Positions 6,080 to 7,260 of a stretch of DNA of 7,260 nt are shown here, one piece after another. The translations under genes were made by a program, and so were the position numbers. This DNA is from Sphingomonadales bacterium. GTDB taxonomy: Bacteria > Pseudomonadota > Alphaproteobacteria > Sphingomonadales > Sphingomonadaceae. Under the pieces are notes generated by a model. The model did not search any database. It was given only the letters and a program-made list of their open reading frames with translations, and had not been told where the DNA came from. The number at the start of each line of letters is the position of its first letter. Position 1 is the first letter of the stretch. The stretch lies in NCBI GenBank assembly GCA_013298745.1, contig JAAFIT010000116.1, forward strand, positions 1 through 7,260. Reading direction: 5' to 3'.

Positions 6080-7260
6080 GTATCGTTCAGCTTCTCCGTA
6101 TCTTGATCGCGCGTCGCTGGATCATTCTCATCACGCTGGTGACGTGCGTGGTCGTGGCCCTGGCGACGGCAAAGTCGTTGCCCGAACGCTATCAGGCGTC
6201 GGCACGCATCGTGCTCGATGTGTTGAAGCCTGATCCGGTGACCGGTCAGATGCTGGGCGGTCCGGCGATGCGATCGTACATCAATACGCAGACCCAATTG
6301 ATTCAGGATTATCGCGTCGCCAGCGACGTGGTCGATCGCGCCGGCTGGTTGCAGAACCCGAACGTGATTGCCTCATGGCAGGCGGAAACCAATGGGGTCG
6401 GCGACATGCGCCGCTGGGCAGCGGCGCGCATCATTGAAGCGACCGATGCCAGGATGATCGAAGGCTCGAACATCCTCGAAATCTCCTATCAGAGCCCGAA
6501 CCCCGTCGTGTCGAAGAACATCGTCAACATGCTGCGCGAAGCCTATATCGACGCGAGTTTGCGCTTCAAGACCGACAGCGCCGGCCGGACCGCGGATTGG
6601 TATCGCGAGCAATCGAACCGCGCCTTGAAGGCGTTGAACGCCGCTGAAGCTGCAAAGGCGAAGTTCGAGCAGGAGAACGGCATCATCCTCGGGCCGCAGA
6701 ATGCCGACGCCGAGAATGTGAAGCTGGCCGGGCTGCAGCAAGCGCTGCTGACAGCGCGATCGAATGTGAGCACGCAGCAATATGATGCGGTCAAGCAATC
6801 GATGAATTCGCCGGTCGTCGATCAGTTGAAGGTCCAGCTTTCGACCCTCAATGACCAGATTCAGCAGGCCGGCGAACGGTTGGGCTCCGAGCATCCGACT
6901 TACAAGGCCTTGATCAGCCGTCGTGATTCGCTCAATCGCGAAATTGCCCGTGAAACGGCTTCGGCGCGGGCGAGCGGTGCTGCGCAAAGTGGCACATCGC
7001 GTCGGTCAATTGCCGAGCTCGAGGCCGAATATGCGGCGCAAAAGGCGCTTGTTCTCGGCATGAAGGATAAGATGAACCAGCTGGCCCAGATGCAGCGGGA
7101 TATCGACCTTCGCAAGCTTCAGTATGAAACGGCTGCGCAGAAGACGGCGGATCTCCGTCTGCAGGCCAATCTTTCGGAAAGTGGCCTGGTGGTTCTCGGG
7201 GACGCGATTTCCAGCAACCGTCCGGTGTTCCCGAACTGGCCGCTGATCATCGGTGCCGCC
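6076..7260 (+). CDS. epsF: Chain-length determinant / PCP-2 family protein, EpsF/GumC-like (3' end missing)
   Basis: Inner-membrane polysaccharide co-polymerase that sets polymer length and links the Wzy polymerase to the periplasmic export protein. The frame is open from GTG 6076 through the last base (395 codons), so the gene is truncated by the window edge. A cytoplasmic N-terminus precedes transmembrane helix 1 (about 14-33). The Wzz domain follows, with YQASARIVLDV (39-49), a DPVTGQ motif (53-58), and YINTQTQLIQDYRVASDVVD (68-87), as in EpsF-type proteins. A long coiled-coil region (about 175-365) contains LGSEHPTYKAL (269-279) and then AQMQRDIDLRKLQYE (337-351). The GNVR/Pro-rich signature NRPVFPNWP (381-389) comes just before the second transmembrane helix, which begins at LIIG. 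Whether a tyrosine autokinase domain is fused or follows as a separate gene cannot be seen. The symbol is given at family level. Confidence 0.92.
   Translation, partial: MSIVQLLRILIARRWIILITLVTCVVVALATAKSLPERYQASARIVLDVLKPDPVTGQMLGGPAMRSYINTQTQLIQDYRVASDVVDRAGWLQNPNVIASWQAETNGVGDMRRWAAARIIEATDARMIEGSNILEISYQSPNPVVSKNIVNMLREAYIDASLRFKTDSAGRTADWYREQSNRALKALNAAEAAKAKFEQENGIILGPQNADAENVKLAGLQQALLTARSNVSTQQYDAVKQSMNSPVVDQLKVQLSTLNDQIQQAGERLGSEHPTYKALISRRDSLNREIARETASARASGAAQSGTSRRSIAELEAEYAAQKALVLGMKDKMNQLAQMQRDIDLRKLQYETAAQKTADLRLQANLSESGLVVLGDAISSNRPVFPNWPLIIGAA

Noticed and set aside
6373..6987. 204-aa minus-strand frame opposite the chain-length gene
   Set aside because: The opposite strand encodes an uninterrupted Wzz/EpsF protein with coiled coil and Pro-rich motif, which explains the region fully.
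1..7260. Exosortase/PEP-CTERM sorting, defence system or CRISPR components
   Set aside because: The EpsE/EpsF types and the ATPase prompted a look, but no exosortase, PEP-CTERM tail, nuclease, toxin or repeat-spacer array is present in the window.

Overview
The window looks like part of an exopolysaccharide (EPS) or capsule locus of a GC-rich Gram-negative bacterium. Codon choice, long antisense open frames and protein style point to an alphaproteobacterium, most likely a sphingomonad. This is a judgement from pattern recognition, as no search was run. No mobile element, tRNA, rRNA or CRISPR array was seen.

The layout is two divergent gene blocks around an intergenic region of about 180 bp (3721-3900). 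The leftward block (minus strand, 3720 down to 47) holds four tightly packed genes: an AAA+/Orc1-like P-loop ATPase of 481 aa, an unrecognised 65-aa protein, and two GT-A fold family 2 glycosyltransferases (309 and 362 aa). The last three genes are joined by 4-base ATGA stop/start overlaps, and the 65-aa gene starts 19 bp after the ATPase stop. A GC-rich inverted repeat lies just past the last gene at the window edge.

The rightward block (plus strand, 3901 to the end) holds an outer-membrane beta-barrel protein (446 aa), an EpsE-type short outer-membrane polysaccharide export (OPX) protein (266 aa), and the first 395 codons of an EpsF/Wzz-type chain-length determinant (PCP family) that runs off the right edge. 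The first two genes overlap as TGATG. Between the second and third sits a 12-codon reading frame that touches both neighbours.

Inferred pathway: the two glycosyltransferases add sugars to a lipid-linked repeat unit in the cytoplasm. The EpsF-like inner-membrane protein controls length and bridges the periplasm, the EpsE-like protein forms the periplasmic collar, and the beta-barrel supplies the outer-membrane pore. The export protein has neither a lipobox nor the C-terminal outer-membrane helix of E. coli Wza, so a separate barrel is what one would expect. No initiating glycosyltransferase, flippase (Wzx), polymerase (Wzy) or tyrosine autokinase domain is visible; the locus presumably continues on both sides. 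The least explained parts are the ATPase and the 65-aa protein leading the glycosyltransferase operon.
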